From: Chitinophagales bacterium
GTDB lineage: Bacteria > Bacteroidota > Bacteroidia > Chitinophagales > UBA2359
DNA: 64,000 bases
Assembly: GCA_020628375.1 (NCBI GenBank)
Contig: JAHDFD010000002.1
Location: 96,520 to 160,519, forward strand
Direction: 5' to 3'
Position numbers and translations under genes: made by a program. The notes under the pieces are model-generated. The model saw only the letters and a list, made by a program, of their open reading frames with translations. It did not search any database and was not told the DNA's origin. Shown piece after piece: positions 17,995 through 27,771 of the stretch (position 1 is its first letter; each line of letters begins with the position of its first letter).

Positions 17995-18044
17995 GAGAAA
18001 AACCAAACAAGATATTGGAACTTCGCAGCTTTATTCGTGGAAAA

Positions 18045-19157
18045 ATGCAGCTTAAAAACTTAAAATTAACCAACTTTAAAAATTATGATCAACTTAACGT
18101 CGATTTCCACGATCAATTAAACATAATTACGGGCTTAAATGGCAGCGGAAAAACCAACCTTATCGATGCTATTTATTATCTCTGTTCTTGTAAAAGTTAT
18201 TTTATTTCCTCTGATAGAGCTGTCGTAAAACACGACAGAGATTTTTTCACGCTTGAAGCAAACTTTGAAAAATCAGACGAAACTTATTCTTTAAATTGTA
18301 AATACCATCCCAGAAAAAAAAAGCAATTTGAATGTAATAGAAAAATATATGATAAGCTTGCAAAACACATTGGTAAATTTCCACTAAGTATTATCACACC
18401 CGACGATATTCAGATCGTAAAAGCCGGAAGTGAATTCAGAAGAAAATTAACTGACCATACACTTTCTCAGATAGATTACGATTATTTACTGAATCTGATG
18501 AGATATAATAAAGTATTACAACAACGTAATGCCTATCTGAAACAAATACAGCCACCCTACCCCGTTATGGATGCTTTGCTGGACTCTTATGACCTTCAAC
18601 TTGAACAGTTTTCTCAAAAAATCTATCAGCTTAGAACTACTGTTATGGAATCTTGTATTCCCTCACTTCAAAATAGTTATGCTCAGATCGCCGATAATAG
18701 AGAAACAGTATCTTTAACTTATCGTTCTAATTTACAGCAAGGTAACTTTTTAAGTCTTCTTAAAAGTTCAAGAGAAAAAGACAGAATATTAAAAAGGACT
18801 ACTGTGGGTATTCATAAGGATGATTGGGATTTTATGATAGGAGAATTTCCAATTAAGAAATTAGGTTCACAAGGACAACAAAAATCATTTTTAATTGCTT
18901 TGAAGTTAGCTTACTATCAAATTCTTAAAGAAGAAATCGGTGTTTTACCTTTGTTACTGCTCGATGATATATTCGACAAGTTAGATAGTAGCAGAATAAA
19001 GGCATTATTACAAATAATTACAACAAATCAATTTGGGCAGATCTTTATTACAGATGCAGACTCAAAAAGATTACCAACTATTTTAGATGCCTTAAATTTG
19101 CAATACAAACACTTTGTAGTACAGAATAATGAATTAATTCTACAGAACGATATATGA
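18045..19157 (+). CDS. recF: DNA replication and repair protein RecF
   Basis: 370 aa from the ATG at 18045. RecF is an SMC-like ATPase that works with RecO and RecR to load RecA at single-strand gaps. Walker A is GLNGSGKT (30-37), the signature is LGSQGQQKSFLIALKLA, and Walker B is LLLLDDIFDKLD. The N-terminus LKLTNFKNYDQLNVDF is the standard RecF start. The frame is open further upstream to 17961, but that ATG lies inside pdhA and adds residues the family lacks, so the internal start is chosen. The stop overlaps the next start by 4 bp (ATGA). Confidence 0.95.
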   Translation: MQLKNLKLTNFKNYDQLNVDFHDQLNIITGLNGSGKTNLIDAIYYLCSCKSYFISSDRAVVKHDRDFFTLEANFEKSDETYSLNCKYHPRKKKQFECNRKIYDKLAKHIGKFPLSIITPDDIQIVKAGSEFRRKLTDHTLSQIDYDYLLNLMRYNKVLQQRNAYLKQIQPPYPVMDALLDSYDLQLEQFSQKIYQLRTTVMESCIPSLQNSYAQIADNRETVSLTYRSNLQQGNFLSLLKSSREKDRILKRTTVGIHKDDWDFMIGEFPIKKLGSQGQQKSFLIALKLAYYQILKEEIGVLPLLLLDDIFDKLDSSRIKALLQIITTNQFGQIFITDADSKRLPTILDALNLQYKHFVVQNNELILQNDI

Positions 19158-19447
19158 AAAGATACAGCAATGAAGAAAGTTTGGGCGATGTTATTAAACG
19201 CCTTTCCAATTCTCCCAAATGGAAGAATAACATCATGCAGTATCGTATTTTAGCTGAGTGGGATAAACTCATGGGGCAGGCAGTAGTCTCACGAACCAAG
19301 AGTATTTATTATAAAGATGGGAAATTGTATATTACTTTCAATTCAGCCTCGTTAAAACAAGAGATGTTTTATTCAAAAGACCTTATCATAACAAAATTGA
19401 ATGAGCAGGTTGGTGAAGGAGTAATTGAAGAAGTAATTATCAAATAG
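19154..19447 (+). CDS. DUF721 / DciA-like protein
   Basis: 97 aa. DUF721 is the KH-fold domain of DciA, the replicative helicase loader or operator in bacteria without DnaC. Visible family marks are the start SLGDVIKRLSNSPKW, EWDKLMGQAVVSRTKSIYYKDGKLYI and SLKQEMFYSKDLIITKLNE. It overlaps recF by 4 bp, the arrangement commonly kept in Bacteroidetes, so translational coupling is likely. Confidence 0.9.
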   Translation: MKRYSNEESLGDVIKRLSNSPKWKNNIMQYRILAEWDKLMGQAVVSRTKSIYYKDGKLYITFNSASLKQEMFYSKDLIITKLNEQVGEGVIEEVIIK

Positions 19448-19477
19448 AAAAGACGCGTTAATTATTAAAGTACAGCA

Positions 19478-20305
19478 ATGAAAAAACTATTCATTCTTTT
19501 TATTTTTATTATTGGAAGTCATTTGCTTTCAGCACAGCAGAAGAGTATCAACTTAGATATTGAAACTTTATTCGGTGGAGATATTGAAACAGTTGTTGTT
19601 AGCGAACAAAAAGATGAAGTTTCATTCAGAGATAAAGAAAGAGGAAAATATTATTATAGTCAGGCTCAGGAATTAATTGCCAATCGTAGTTATGAATCTG
19701 CTATCGTAATGCTTTCAAAAAGCCTTAAGAAAGAAAAAAACAAGAAGGAACTACTACAACTTAGAGCCAATGCTTACACGGAAACAGGTAAATTCGGCAA
19801 AGCTAAAAAAGACTATAAAAAAGCTTTGAGAGTGGCCCCTGATGATGCAGTCTTAAACTATAATTATGCTTCTAATTTAGTTAAATTAGGAAAATACAAG
19901 GAATCGATCAAATACTATACGAAAGCTGTTGAAAACAAAGAAAATTATTTATTGGCTTATCAGGGTCGTGCCGCCGCAAATACTATGAGTAAGCGTTATA
20001 AAGATGCTATTAACGATTACAATCAGGTAATCGACATTAATAGCTTTTTTATTGCTGCCTATAAAGGCAGAGGTATAGCCAGAAGTTTATTAAGCGAGTA
20101 TGATCGTGCTATTACAGATTTTTCTTTCTATATAGAATCAGAACCAACCGATGCGCAGGCCTTTTATTTTCGTGGTCTGGCACACTCAAGCTTAGATGAA
20201 ATGGGCAGAGCTTGTAATGACTTCAACAAAGCTGCAACATTAGGTTCTTATGCTGCACGAATTGAATTGAAAAAGGTATGTGGAGTAGGTACTAATTTCA
20301 GGTAA
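19478..20305 (+). CDS. Secreted TPR protein
   Basis: 275 aa. A signal peptide (KLFILFIFIIGSHLLSAQQ) is followed by an about 35-residue linker and five or six TPR units from about 55 to 260 (GKYYYSQAQELIANRSYESAIVML, NAYTETGKFGKAKKDYKKALRVAPDD, GIARSLLSEYDRAITDFSFYIESEPTD). It ends with a Cys-containing half-repeat (GRACNDFNKAATLGSYAARI) as in Sel1/TPR hybrids. It starts 31 bp after the DUF721 gene and is probably the last gene of the recF operon. The partner is unknown. Confidence 0.85.
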   Translation: MKKLFILFIFIIGSHLLSAQQKSINLDIETLFGGDIETVVVSEQKDEVSFRDKERGKYYYSQAQELIANRSYESAIVMLSKSLKKEKNKKELLQLRANAYTETGKFGKAKKDYKKALRVAPDDAVLNYNYASNLVKLGKYKESIKYYTKAVENKENYLLAYQGRAAANTMSKRYKDAINDYNQVIDINSFFIAAYKGRGIARSLLSEYDRAITDFSFYIESEPTDAQAFYFRGLAHSSLDEMGRACNDFNKAATLGSYAARIELKKVCGVGTNFR

Positions 20306-20621
20306 AAACATTTGGAAGTGCCACATATAGGGCTGTGAAAGTTTTGGTAATGAGACCGTGCGTCTCAGATTGTGCGTCCCAAACTTTACGTTCCAAACAA
20401 AACAGGTATTTAACTGAAATAATTTTCAGCCTTTTATAATTTATGTTCTATTATGTCGTGAATATTTTGGCTAAAAGCTTCTTTTTCTTCGTTGAAAATA
20501 CTCGCCGTAGCTACGGCTATGTCTACGCTTTTCGCCTAGAAAAATAACCTTTTTTCAAATAAATATTTACACGACAAATTAAACCATAAATTGTATTACT
20601 TCAGCTTCACCGCAAAAAATT
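20306..20621. other. 316-bp gap built of repeats
   Basis: The first about 100 bp (20330-20430) resemble, in reverse, part of the dispersed element at 25498 (shared GGCTGTGAA and TTTGGTANTGAGAC). The rest is the nested inverted repeat at 20435-20596. No ORF is supported. Confidence 0.6.
20435..20596. repeat. Nested inverted-repeat (MITE-like) element
   Basis: The outer arms, about ATAATTTATG (20436-20445) and CATAAATTGTAT (20585-20596), match the compact hairpin at 49364-49404. Inside lies a 121-bp segment (20455-20575) with ends GTCGTG and CACGAC, AT-rich sub-terminal repeats, and a perfect central palindrome GCCGTAG-CTACGGC (20504-20517). This looks like one palindromic element inserted in another. 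Confidence 0.65.
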
Positions 20622-21380
20622 TTAGCTGTTCCCAAGTTCAGCAATCAACTTATGCCATAACTCAAAAGGGAATTTTCCTTCTTTAGAATTCAGGTGTGGT
20701 TTGTTTCTTAAAGAATAACAACTGTATTTGGCAGTGAATTCCCAGCCTAAATCGCTTTCAGTCCAATTATATTTTTCTTTAAAACCACAAAGGGCTAACT
20801 CTTCAGCGTTTTCGATCCCTAATTCGTTAAGTACTTTTTCAGCTCTTTGCTCTAAAGCTGCTTTTTGTACTGTATCATTCTTTCCAAAACCTACAAATCG
20901 CTTCAATAATAAAAGTGGGATTTTTGAATTCTTCCATACTGTATTGTTAGCATTGATATATGCTAACAGTAAATTCAATTCCTCATATCTCAGACAATAC
21001 GGATGCCAACGTGCACAATCCCACCAAGCTAATAAAATATCTTCATCATTATGAATTAAATACAAATGAATAGAACAACCATTAAAATCTGCATTGAATT
21101 CTATCAGAAGCTGAAAATCAGGGAAATCGAATTCAAATTGCACATACCTTTCTGTTCCTTCAAATTCTTTACCTTCCAAATCAGTTCCGTCGAATCTTTC
21201 ATCAAACACACCCTGATAATTATGTGTTCTGACATTAAAATCTTTTGCCAGCTCATCGATTAACTTATCGGGAATATGTTCATCTAACCAAACAACTGTC
21301 TCTCCTTCCTCATCATAGTCAAATCCACTTAAACGATTGTATAAATTCCAGAAATCAGAATTATTAAAAGTTGAATTCAT
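20622..21380 (-). CDS. Protein of unknown function, 252 aa
   Basis: Cytosolic by sequence, acidic and aromatic-rich, with no motif I recognise. It contains EFDFPDFQLLIEFNADFNGCSIHLYL, a beta-rich segment like those of small Bacteroidetes immunity-type proteins, and a C-terminal GWEFTAKYSCYSLRNKPHLN. Its upstream region is a MITE-like element (21405-21548), and its downstream region is also repeat DNA, so it stands alone between mobile-type sequences. The coding frame is clean and the composition normal. Confidence 0.7.
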   Translation of the reverse strand: MNSTFNNSDFWNLYNRLSGFDYDEEGETVVWLDEHIPDKLIDELAKDFNVRTHNYQGVFDERFDGTDLEGKEFEGTERYVQFEFDFPDFQLLIEFNADFNGCSIHLYLIHNDEDILLAWWDCARWHPYCLRYEELNLLLAYINANNTVWKNSKIPLLLLKRFVGFGKNDTVQKAALEQRAEKVLNELGIENAEELALCGFKEKYNWTESDLGWEFTAKYSCYSLRNKPHLNSKEGKFPFELWHKLIAELGNS

Positions 21381-21404
21381 CTGTTCATAAATTATAATTA
21401 ATTC

Positions 21405-21548
21405 AAGTTGCGATGTACAATGATTTTTTTGTACATAGACGACTGTTTATCAGACCACAGACCACAAAACCTTACGCTTTACGATTATAATGTTTTTTTG
21501 TGGACAGTGGACTATTGTACTGTTGACAGTTGAGATTTATCACAACTT
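21405..21548 (+). mobile_element. MITE-like element, copy 1 (144 bp)
   Basis: It is bounded by inverted ends AAGTTGCGAT (21405-21414) and ATCACAACTT (21539-21548, one mismatch). Its reverse complement matches 61545-61687 over the whole length, with only scattered differences. It has no ORF. It sits in the promoter region of the 252-aa orphan gene and next to the DUF4440 lipoprotein gene. Confidence 0.85.
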
Positions 21549-21559
21549 CGGTTAATCAA

Positions 21560-22009
21560 CTACCCACTAGTATGATCTGCAATAATTTTCCATTCACCAT
21601 TTACCTTCTGCCAAAGCAAAGTGAAATAACCGCTCGGTTTATCTTTTTCTCTGATTAACTCATACTTGCCGATCATATAAAAGTACTCATTAGAAAGCGG
21701 TTTAAGTTCTAAAATTTCAAAGCTTAGTTTTCCCATTGCAGCTTTATCAGGATAGCCTTTCTTGTAATTTTCAAGTGTTCTTTCCCATCCATAAGTCAAG
21801 CCTCTCGAACCAATAAAAACCAAATCGTTCTCATTCAAATATCCATTCATAAAAGCAGCTATATCTCCCCTATTCCAGGCATCTTCCTGTGCTTTCATTA
21901 CCAATTTTATGGCATCCTTTTCTTTAGTTGTATCCATTGTTTTATTCAATTTAGCAGAACAGGAACTTAAGCAAACGATCATCAATGTAAAAAAAATCTG
22001 TTTCATCAA
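21560..22009 (-). CDS. DUF4440 (NTF2-like) lipoprotein
   Basis: 149 aa. Lipoprotein signal with LSSC (Cys17). Residues about 30-149 are a DUF4440/SnoaL-like fold: DAIKLVMKAQEDAWNRGDIAAFMNGY, DLVFIGSRGLTYGWERTLENYKKGYP and the closing strand YFTLLWQKVNGEWKIIADHTS. These proteins are small-ligand binders or isomerase-like enzymes of mostly unknown function. It is divergent from the acyl-CoA synthetase gene 88 bp away. Confidence 0.85.
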   Translation of the reverse strand: MMKQIFFTLMIVCLSSCSAKLNKTMDTTKEKDAIKLVMKAQEDAWNRGDIAAFMNGYLNENDLVFIGSRGLTYGWERTLENYKKGYPDKAAMGKLSFEILELKPLSNEYFYMIGKYELIREKDKPSGYFTLLWQKVNGEWKIIADHTSG

Positions 22010-22097
22010 TTAAATTTAATCAAGAATTCATAAATCAAGAAATTTGCGCAACTAATACCTTTTGCTTAATTTCAATCATTTATTAAAAAGCTGAAAG

Positions 22098-23759
22098 ATG
22101 AAATTGCTTATTGAACATTTCTACGATTGGGAACAGCAAAAACCTGATGCTATATTCATGCGGCAACCTTATGGCGATGATTGGAAAGATATTAGTTGGA
22201 AAGAAGCAGGAACAGAGATCCGAAAAATGGCAACCGTTCTGAAAGATAAAGGCTTAGCAATCGGAAGTCATGTAGGCATTATATCAAAAAATTGTTATCA
22301 CTGGGTTTTAGCAGATCTGGCAATACAACTAGCCGGTATGATTTCAGTTCCCTTTTATCCCAACCTGAGTAAAAAGCAATTAGAAGAAGTCATTCCACAA
22401 AGTGATATTCAGTTATTATTTATTGGAAAGTTAGATAATTTTGAAAATATATCTTCTGCTTTTTCCAATGAATTGAAGCTCATTAAATTTCCTCACTATA
22501 AGGGGAATGCTGAAATTTATAAAGGAGAAAGTTGGAACGAACTGATTGAATCAGCTTCACCATTAAAAGAGAATTTCATTCCTGATCCTGATGATCTATG
22601 GACCATACTTTTCACTTCAGGAACGACCTCTTCGCCTAAAGGTGTAATGATCAAGCATGGAAATTTTGCCAAATTGATTGAAACTGAAAAGAAACATGAC
22701 CATCTGGGAGTAATGGCAATTGATAATCCAAGATTTTTCTCATTTTTGCCTCTGAATCATATCGCTGAAAGAATGGCAGTAGAAACAGGTTGTCTCATGA
22801 GTGGTGGCACTATCTATTTCGCTGAATCTATCGATACTTTTGGAAAAAATCTGCAATTTACCCAGCCTTCCTTGTTTCTGGCAGTCCCAAGAATCTGGTC
22901 GAAGTTCCAATTAGCAATTTTAGATAAATTACCGGATAAGTATATAAATTTCATTTTAAAGATTCCTATTATAAATGAAAAGTTCAAGAAAAAAATCCGT
23001 GAAGGACTTGGTTTAGGATCAGCTAATATTATCCTTACCGGTGCTGCTGCAACCCCTCAATCATTGAAAGATTGGTATCTTAAATTCGATATAGAATTAC
23101 AGGAAGTTTATGGTATGACAGAAACTTGTGGTGGATGTGTTTTAATGCCCAAAGGTGTTGTCAATCCTAAATCAACTGGTGTTCCACTAAATGACGTTGA
23201 TCTTGAAATTGATAAAGAAACCGGTGAAATAAAAGTAAGGATGCCCTGGATAATGAGCGGCTATTATAAGAATGAAGAAAAAACCAATGAGGTAATTAAA
23301 AATGGTTGGCTGCATACAGGCGACAAAGGTTACGTGGATAACAACGGTTACTTATTCATTGATGGCAGAGTAAGCGATACTTTTAAATCTTCTAAAGGAA
23401 AATATATAGTTCCTGTTCCTATTGAAGATGACTTCTCCTCTAATGAATTAGTTGAGCAATTTTGTGTTGTCGGTTTAGGCATAACACAACCTATAGCACT
23501 TTGTTTACTATCTGAAATTGGGAAAAAATCTGACAAAGACTTAGTAGAAAGTCGTTTATTAGAAGACTTGAAAAATTGTAATGCTGAAAAAGCAAATTAT
23601 ACTAAGCTCTCAACCATTATCATATTGAGCGATGATTGGTCGGTAGAAAATCAATTATTGACACCAACAATGAAAGTAAAACGAAATAAAGTGAATGAAA
23701 CCTATTCAGAAAAATATCAATTCTGGCACGAAGCAGATGAATCAATTATTTGGGAATAG
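22098..23759 (+). CDS. Long-chain fatty-acid-CoA ligase (AMP-binding)
   Basis: 553 aa, cytosolic or membrane-associated. It activates fatty acids with ATP and CoA. The nucleotide motif is FTSGTTSSPKGVM (about 171-183), followed by LPLNHIAERM, the A5 motif EVYGMTETCGG and the A8-type GWLHTGDKGYVDNNGYLFIDGR (about 412-433). FKSSKGKYIVPVPIED is the long-chain ACS C-terminal motif. It is somewhat shorter than typical 600-aa FadD15-type enzymes. No beta-oxidation genes are adjacent, although an AidB-like dehydrogenase lies 31 kb downstream. recN follows. Confidence 0.92.
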   Translation: MKLLIEHFYDWEQQKPDAIFMRQPYGDDWKDISWKEAGTEIRKMATVLKDKGLAIGSHVGIISKNCYHWVLADLAIQLAGMISVPFYPNLSKKQLEEVIPQSDIQLLFIGKLDNFENISSAFSNELKLIKFPHYKGNAEIYKGESWNELIESASPLKENFIPDPDDLWTILFTSGTTSSPKGVMIKHGNFAKLIETEKKHDHLGVMAIDNPRFFSFLPLNHIAERMAVETGCLMSGGTIYFAESIDTFGKNLQFTQPSLFLAVPRIWSKFQLAILDKLPDKYINFILKIPIINEKFKKKIREGLGLGSANIILTGAAATPQSLKDWYLKFDIELQEVYGMTETCGGCVLMPKGVVNPKSTGVPLNDVDLEIDKETGEIKVRMPWIMSGYYKNEEKTNEVIKNGWLHTGDKGYVDNNGYLFIDGRVSDTFKSSKGKYIVPVPIEDDFSSNELVEQFCVVGLGITQPIALCLLSEIGKKSDKDLVESRLLEDLKNCNAEKANYTKLSTIIILSDDWSVENQLLTPTMKVKRNKVNETYSEKYQFWHEADESIIWE

Positions 23760-23792
23760 ATAAATTTATTAGTTTTCTGTTCAGCTATCAAT

Positions 23793-23800
23793 TAATTTTG
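23793..23800 (+). promoter_or_regulatory. Putative -7 box TAATTTTG for recN
   Basis: Perfect TAnnTTTG, 20 bp before the recN ATG; suggests that recN has its own promoter and a short leader. Confidence 0.45.
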
Positions 23801-23819
23801 AAGTTCAATAGTTTTAACG

Positions 23820-25487
23820 ATGCTTGAAAAACTGCATATTCGCAATTACGCAATTATTGATAGATTAGAAATAGAATTTTCTGATAATCTGAATATTATT
23901 ACCGGTGAAACTGGTGCAGGAAAATCTATCTTACTCGGAGCATTAGGATTAATATTAGGGGAAAGAGCTAATTTGTCGGCACTTCGTGATAACTCCAGAA
24001 AATGTGTGGTTGAAGGAACATTCGATGTTTCTTCTTATGATGTAATTAGTTTTTTTGAAGAGAATGACCTGGATTATGATATTCAGGCAATTATACGCCG
24101 AGAAATTACACCTTCAGGCAAATCCCGAGCATTTATTAATGATACTCCTGTTCCACTTACTACACTTAAAAAACTAACAGAACAATTAGTCAATTTATTG
24201 GCACAACATCAAACACTTTATTTGAACGATAAGCAGTTCCAATTAGACATTGTAGATCTGCTTTCAGAACAAACAAATGCTGCAAATTCGTTCAGAAAAG
24301 AATTTAAAATTTATCAGCAAAACTGTACAAGACTTGCAACACTTGAGCAAAATGCCAATAAACAAGCTTCAGAATTAGATTATATAAAATTTCAGTTAGA
24401 AGAATTGGAGAACTTACAGCTTTCGAAAATTGATGAGCAAAAAGAAATCGAAACAGAATTACAGGAATTAACCAATATTGATACTATACAATCGATACTT
24501 AATGAAGCCAATATTGTTTTAGCCGATGGAGAATTGAATTTATTGGAACAGTTAATAAACTTACAAAGAAAAACAGAAAAAATCGCCGATTTCCACAATG
24601 ATTACAAAGTCTTTTCTGATCGTATAGAAAGTACCATCTTTGAATTACAAGATATTGCTAATGAAATAGTTCTAAAGAATGATACACTTGAAAACAACCC
24701 TGAAAGACTTAGTTTCTTACAAAATCGTTTAGATGCTATTAACCGTTTACAAACCAAACACCAAACTAGTTCTGTAGAGGGTCTATTGAGTGTTATTAAG
24801 CAATTACAAGAGAAAAAATTTACAATTGAAAACGCAGATTACTCAATAAAAGACCTGAAAAATCTAATTTCAGGACAAAAAGCAAAGCTGGCAGAATCAG
24901 CAAATAATTTATCTGTTAAACGACAAGCTGTTCTTCCAATTATAGAAAAAAGGACCGATAAATTATTGACATCTTTAGGTATGGAAAACGCTAAACTCAA
25001 GATTCAATTATTGAAAGATGAAGTGTTGGGTATCAATGGTTTTGATACAATAGAATGGCAATTTTCGGCTAATAAAGGAATGCCTTTTGTGGCATTGAAG
25101 AAAGTAGCTTCAGGAGGAGAACTCTCTAGACTAATGTTAGCTATTCAAAGTATTCTTGCCGGAACAATGGCTATGCCTACCATTATTTTTGATGAAATAG
25201 ATACCGGAATTTCTGGTGAAGTTGCCAAAAAAGTAGGGCGTGCTTTGAAGAACCTATCTCAAAGCCATCAATTGATATGTATCACTCATTTACCACAAAT
25301 AGCCAGTTGTTCAGAGCACCATTATTTTGTATATAAACAAGATAAAGCACAGCAAACCTATTCGAGTGTTCGTCGTTTAAATGAAACGGAACACATACAT
25401 GAAATTGGGCAAATGATAGACGGCAAACCTCCTGGTGAAACCGCCTTGAATGCTGCCCGGGATTTAGTTAAAGAAATGAATGAATAA
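23820..25487 (+). CDS. recN: DNA repair protein RecN
   Basis: 555 aa, normal length. RecN is an SMC-like ATPase that acts in double-strand-break repair. Walker A is GETGAGKS (29-36), the N-terminus is the family form LEKLHIRNYAIIDRLEIEF, the middle (about 150-370) is coiled coil, and the signature ASGGELSRLMLAI and Walker B TIIFDEIDTGISGEV follow near 430-465. CITHLPQIAS completes the head domain. The gene is convergent with clpX across a repeat-filled spacer. Confidence 0.96.
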   Translation: MLEKLHIRNYAIIDRLEIEFSDNLNIITGETGAGKSILLGALGLILGERANLSALRDNSRKCVVEGTFDVSSYDVISFFEENDLDYDIQAIIRREITPSGKSRAFINDTPVPLTTLKKLTEQLVNLLAQHQTLYLNDKQFQLDIVDLLSEQTNAANSFRKEFKIYQQNCTRLATLEQNANKQASELDYIKFQLEELENLQLSKIDEQKEIETELQELTNIDTIQSILNEANIVLADGELNLLEQLINLQRKTEKIADFHNDYKVFSDRIESTIFELQDIANEIVLKNDTLENNPERLSFLQNRLDAINRLQTKHQTSSVEGLLSVIKQLQEKKFTIENADYSIKDLKNLISGQKAKLAESANNLSVKRQAVLPIIEKRTDKLLTSLGMENAKLKIQLLKDEVLGINGFDTIEWQFSANKGMPFVALKKVASGGELSRLMLAIQSILAGTMAMPTIIFDEIDTGISGEVAKKVGRALKNLSQSHQLICITHLPQIASCSEHHYFVYKQDKAQQTYSSVRRLNETEHIHEIGQMIDGKPPGETALNAARDLVKEMNE

Positions 25488-25497
25488 ACGGCAGTAA

Positions 25498-25600
25498 CTC
25501 AAATGTAAGGCTGTGAACATTTGGTACTGAGACTGTGTCCCCCAGACCAAAACAAGTATTTTCCTCTGCTGCGTATCCTGACCAGCAGGTATATACCTGA
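25498..25600 (-). repeat. Dispersed spacer repeat (about 95 bp), inverted copy
   Basis: Reading the minus strand gives CTGGTCAGGATACGCAGCAG, then TTTTGGTCTGGG, and an end CAGCCTTACATTTGAGT. This matches the plus-strand elements at 45530 and 54700 in order. It lies between the converging recN and clpX genes. Confidence 0.7.
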
Positions 25601-25660
25601 AATTCACCGATTTTGATCAAAATAATTTTCAGCCTTACTTGTGCGTCTCCGCCAAAAAAC

Positions 25661-26887
25661 TTATGAAGCTAGTTTCAAACGCTTTAATCGCGAATGGCTG
25701 ATCATTGACTCTGCGTAATCTTCATCAACGATAAACTCCTTTACACCTTCTTCAGAAGGTAATTCATACATAGCATCTGTAAGAATAGCCTCGCAAATTG
25801 AACGTAAACCACGTGCTCCCAATCCGAATTTAACCGCCTGATCTACTATATAATCAACTGCTTTATCTTTAAACTCAAGACGAATGCCTTCAATAGCAAA
25901 TAGCTTTTGATACTGTTTTACCAGTGCATTTCTTGGTTCTGTTAAAATACGTTTTAAAGCAGTTCTGTCAAGTGGCTTCAAATAAGTAACAACCGGTAAA
26001 CGACCGATCAATTCAGGAATTAAACCAAAACCTTTTAAATCCTGTGGATTCACAAATTCTAACAATCGTTCTTTTTCAACCGCATCGTCTCCCCTATTCA
26101 CACCAAAACCGATAATATTGGTTTTCAAACGCTGAGCTATCGTTCTTTCAATTCCATCGAAAGCACCTCCACAAATAAACAAGATATTGCTAGTGTTTAC
26201 CTTTATCATTTTAGCGTCTGGGTGTTTACGACCTCCTTGTGGTGGAACAAGCACCTCTGTACCTTCTAATAATTTAAGCATTGCCTGCTGAACACCTTCA
26301 CCAGAAACATCACGTGTAATAGAAGGGTTATCGCTTTTTCTGGCAATCTTATCTATTTCATCAATATAGATAATTCCTTTCTGAGCTGCATCTACATTAT
26401 AATCGCATACCTGTAATAAGCGAGAAAGAATACTTTCTACATCTTCTCCTACGTAACCAGCTTCAGTAAACACTGTTGCATCAACAATAGTGAATGGCAC
26501 TTTTAAATAACGAGCAATTGACTTTGCCAATAAGGTTTTACCGGTTCCGGTATTGCCAACCAATACAATATTGGATTTTTCAATTTCTACATCGTCTTCA
26601 AAAGCCTGATTCAATCTCTTGTAATGATTATAAACGGCTACAGATAATACTTTTTTGGCATCATCCTGCCCTATAACATACTGATCGAGAAATTCTTTAA
26701 GGTGTTTAGGCTTAAGGAATTTAGGAGTATCAAAATTGAACTGTCGTTTACCAAAACCCAATTCTTCTTCAATTATTTCCTGAGCTTGATCTACACAATT
26801 TTCACATATGTATCCTTCATTTCCTGCAATCAGAATTAATACTTCGTCTTTTCGACGCCCACAAAAAGTGCAACTTTGTTGTCTCAT
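25661..26887 (-). CDS. clpX: ATP-dependent Clp protease ATP-binding subunit ClpX
   Basis: 408 aa. ClpX is the AAA+ unfoldase of ClpXP. An N-terminal C4 zinc finger (Cys6, Cys9, Cys28, Cys31) binds adaptors and substrates. Walker A is GNTGTGKT (111-118), Walker [16 protein letters not shown], and the ClpP-docking IGF loop is in [21 protein letters not shown] is the sensor region. Gene order tig-clpP-clpX is the classic cluster, here read from right to left; the gap to clpP is 146 bp with a terminator-like hairpin. Confidence 0.97.
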   Translation of the reverse strand: MRQQSCTFCGRRKDEVLILIAGNEGYICENCVDQAQEIIEEELGFGKRQFNFDTPKFLKPKHLKEFLDQYVIGQDDAKKVLSVAVYNHYKRLNQAFEDDVEIEKSNIVLVGNTGTGKTLLAKSIARYLKVPFTIVDATVFTEAGYVGEDVESILSRLLQVCDYNVDAAQKGIIYIDEIDKIARKSDNPSITRDVSGEGVQQAMLKLLEGTEVLVPPQGGRKHPDAKMIKVNTSNILFICGGAFDGIERTIAQRLKTNIIGFGVNRGDDAVEKERLLEFVNPQDLKGFGLIPELIGRLPVVTYLKPLDRTALKRILTEPRNALVKQYQKLFAIEGIRLEFKDKAVDYIVDQAVKFGLGARGLRSICEAILTDAMYELPSEEGVKEFIVDEDYAESMISHSRLKRLKLAS

Positions 26888-26975
26888 TATAATTTATGTA
26901 ACGAATTAAGGAAATTCCTTTGTATATCTTAAAGCTACAAAACGAATTTCAAGCCAAAATTAAAACTTTGGGAAT

Positions 26976-27012
26976 AAAAAAAGAGTCATTCCTTTGTAAG
27001 AAACGACCCTTT
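26976..27012 (-). terminator. Imperfect terminator hairpin after clpP
   Basis: AAAGAGTC (26980-26987) pairs with GACCCTTT (27005-27012) with one mismatch and an inner stem. On the minus strand it is followed by a run of seven T. It would reduce read-through from clpP into clpX. Confidence 0.65.
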
Positions 27013-27033
27013 CTTAAATTTTAAGGAATTAAA

Positions 27034-27723
27034 TTATGCTTTACGTTCTAAAACTTCATCTACTAAGCCATATTCTTTAGCTTCCTCTCCCTGCATCCAG
27101 TAATCTCTGTCAGAATCTTTCTCGATCTTTTCATAAGCTTGTCCTGTGTGCTTAACAAAAATTTCGTATAATTCTTTCTGCATTTTTTTGATCAACTGGT
27201 AAGAAATTTCCATATCAGAAACCTGCCCCTGCATTCCGCCTAAAGGCTGATGAATCATAATACGGCTATGCTTTAAACAAGAACGCTTTCCTTTTGAACC
27301 GGCTGCCAATAAAACTGCCCCAAACGAAGCTGCTAAACCTGTACAGATCGTTGCAACATCGGGTGCAATATATTGCATAGTATCATAAATACCCAATCCG
27401 GCAATTACAGAACCACCAGGACTGTTGATATACATAGAAACATCACTATTAGGATCAACTGATTCTAAGAATAGTAATTGTGCCTGAACAACATTTGCTG
27501 TATAATCAGTTACCGGAACACCAAAAAAGATAATTCTATCCATCATCAAACGGGAGAAAACATCCATTTGAGCAATGTTCAGTTTTCTTTCTTCAATGAT
27601 TGCCGGTGTAAATGCTTGTGGCAAAGCTTGAGTATTCAAGCCCTCCATGTACTTATCGATGTGAATACCACCAAGACCTTGGTCTTTGATAGCAAATTTT
27701 CTGAATTCTTTACTGTTGTACAT
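27034..27723 (-). CDS. clpP: ATP-dependent Clp protease proteolytic subunit ClpP
   Basis: 229 aa. Serine protease that forms the tetradecameric barrel of ClpXP. The triad is Ser133 (GLAASFGAVLLAAG), His158 (RIMIHQPLGG) and Asp207 (SDRDYWM). INSPGGSV (about 100-106) is the oxyanion/handle motif. The N-terminus is about 30 residues longer than in most ClpP proteins, which may be a propeptide or an upstream start; ClpP is commonly self-processed. It lies 48 bp after tig. Confidence 0.96.
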   Translation of the reverse strand: MYNSKEFRKFAIKDQGLGGIHIDKYMEGLNTQALPQAFTPAIIEERKLNIAQMDVFSRLMMDRIIFFGVPVTDYTANVVQAQLLFLESVDPNSDVSMYINSPGGSVIAGLGIYDTMQYIAPDVATICTGLAASFGAVLLAAGSKGKRSCLKHSRIMIHQPLGGMQGQVSDMEISYQLIKKMQKELYEIFVKHTGQAYEKIEKDSDRDYWMQGEEAKEYGLVDEVLERKA

Positions 27724-27771
27724 AAAAATTTTTCTTTAGAACAAGAAGCTAAATTACACTAAAATAGTTCA

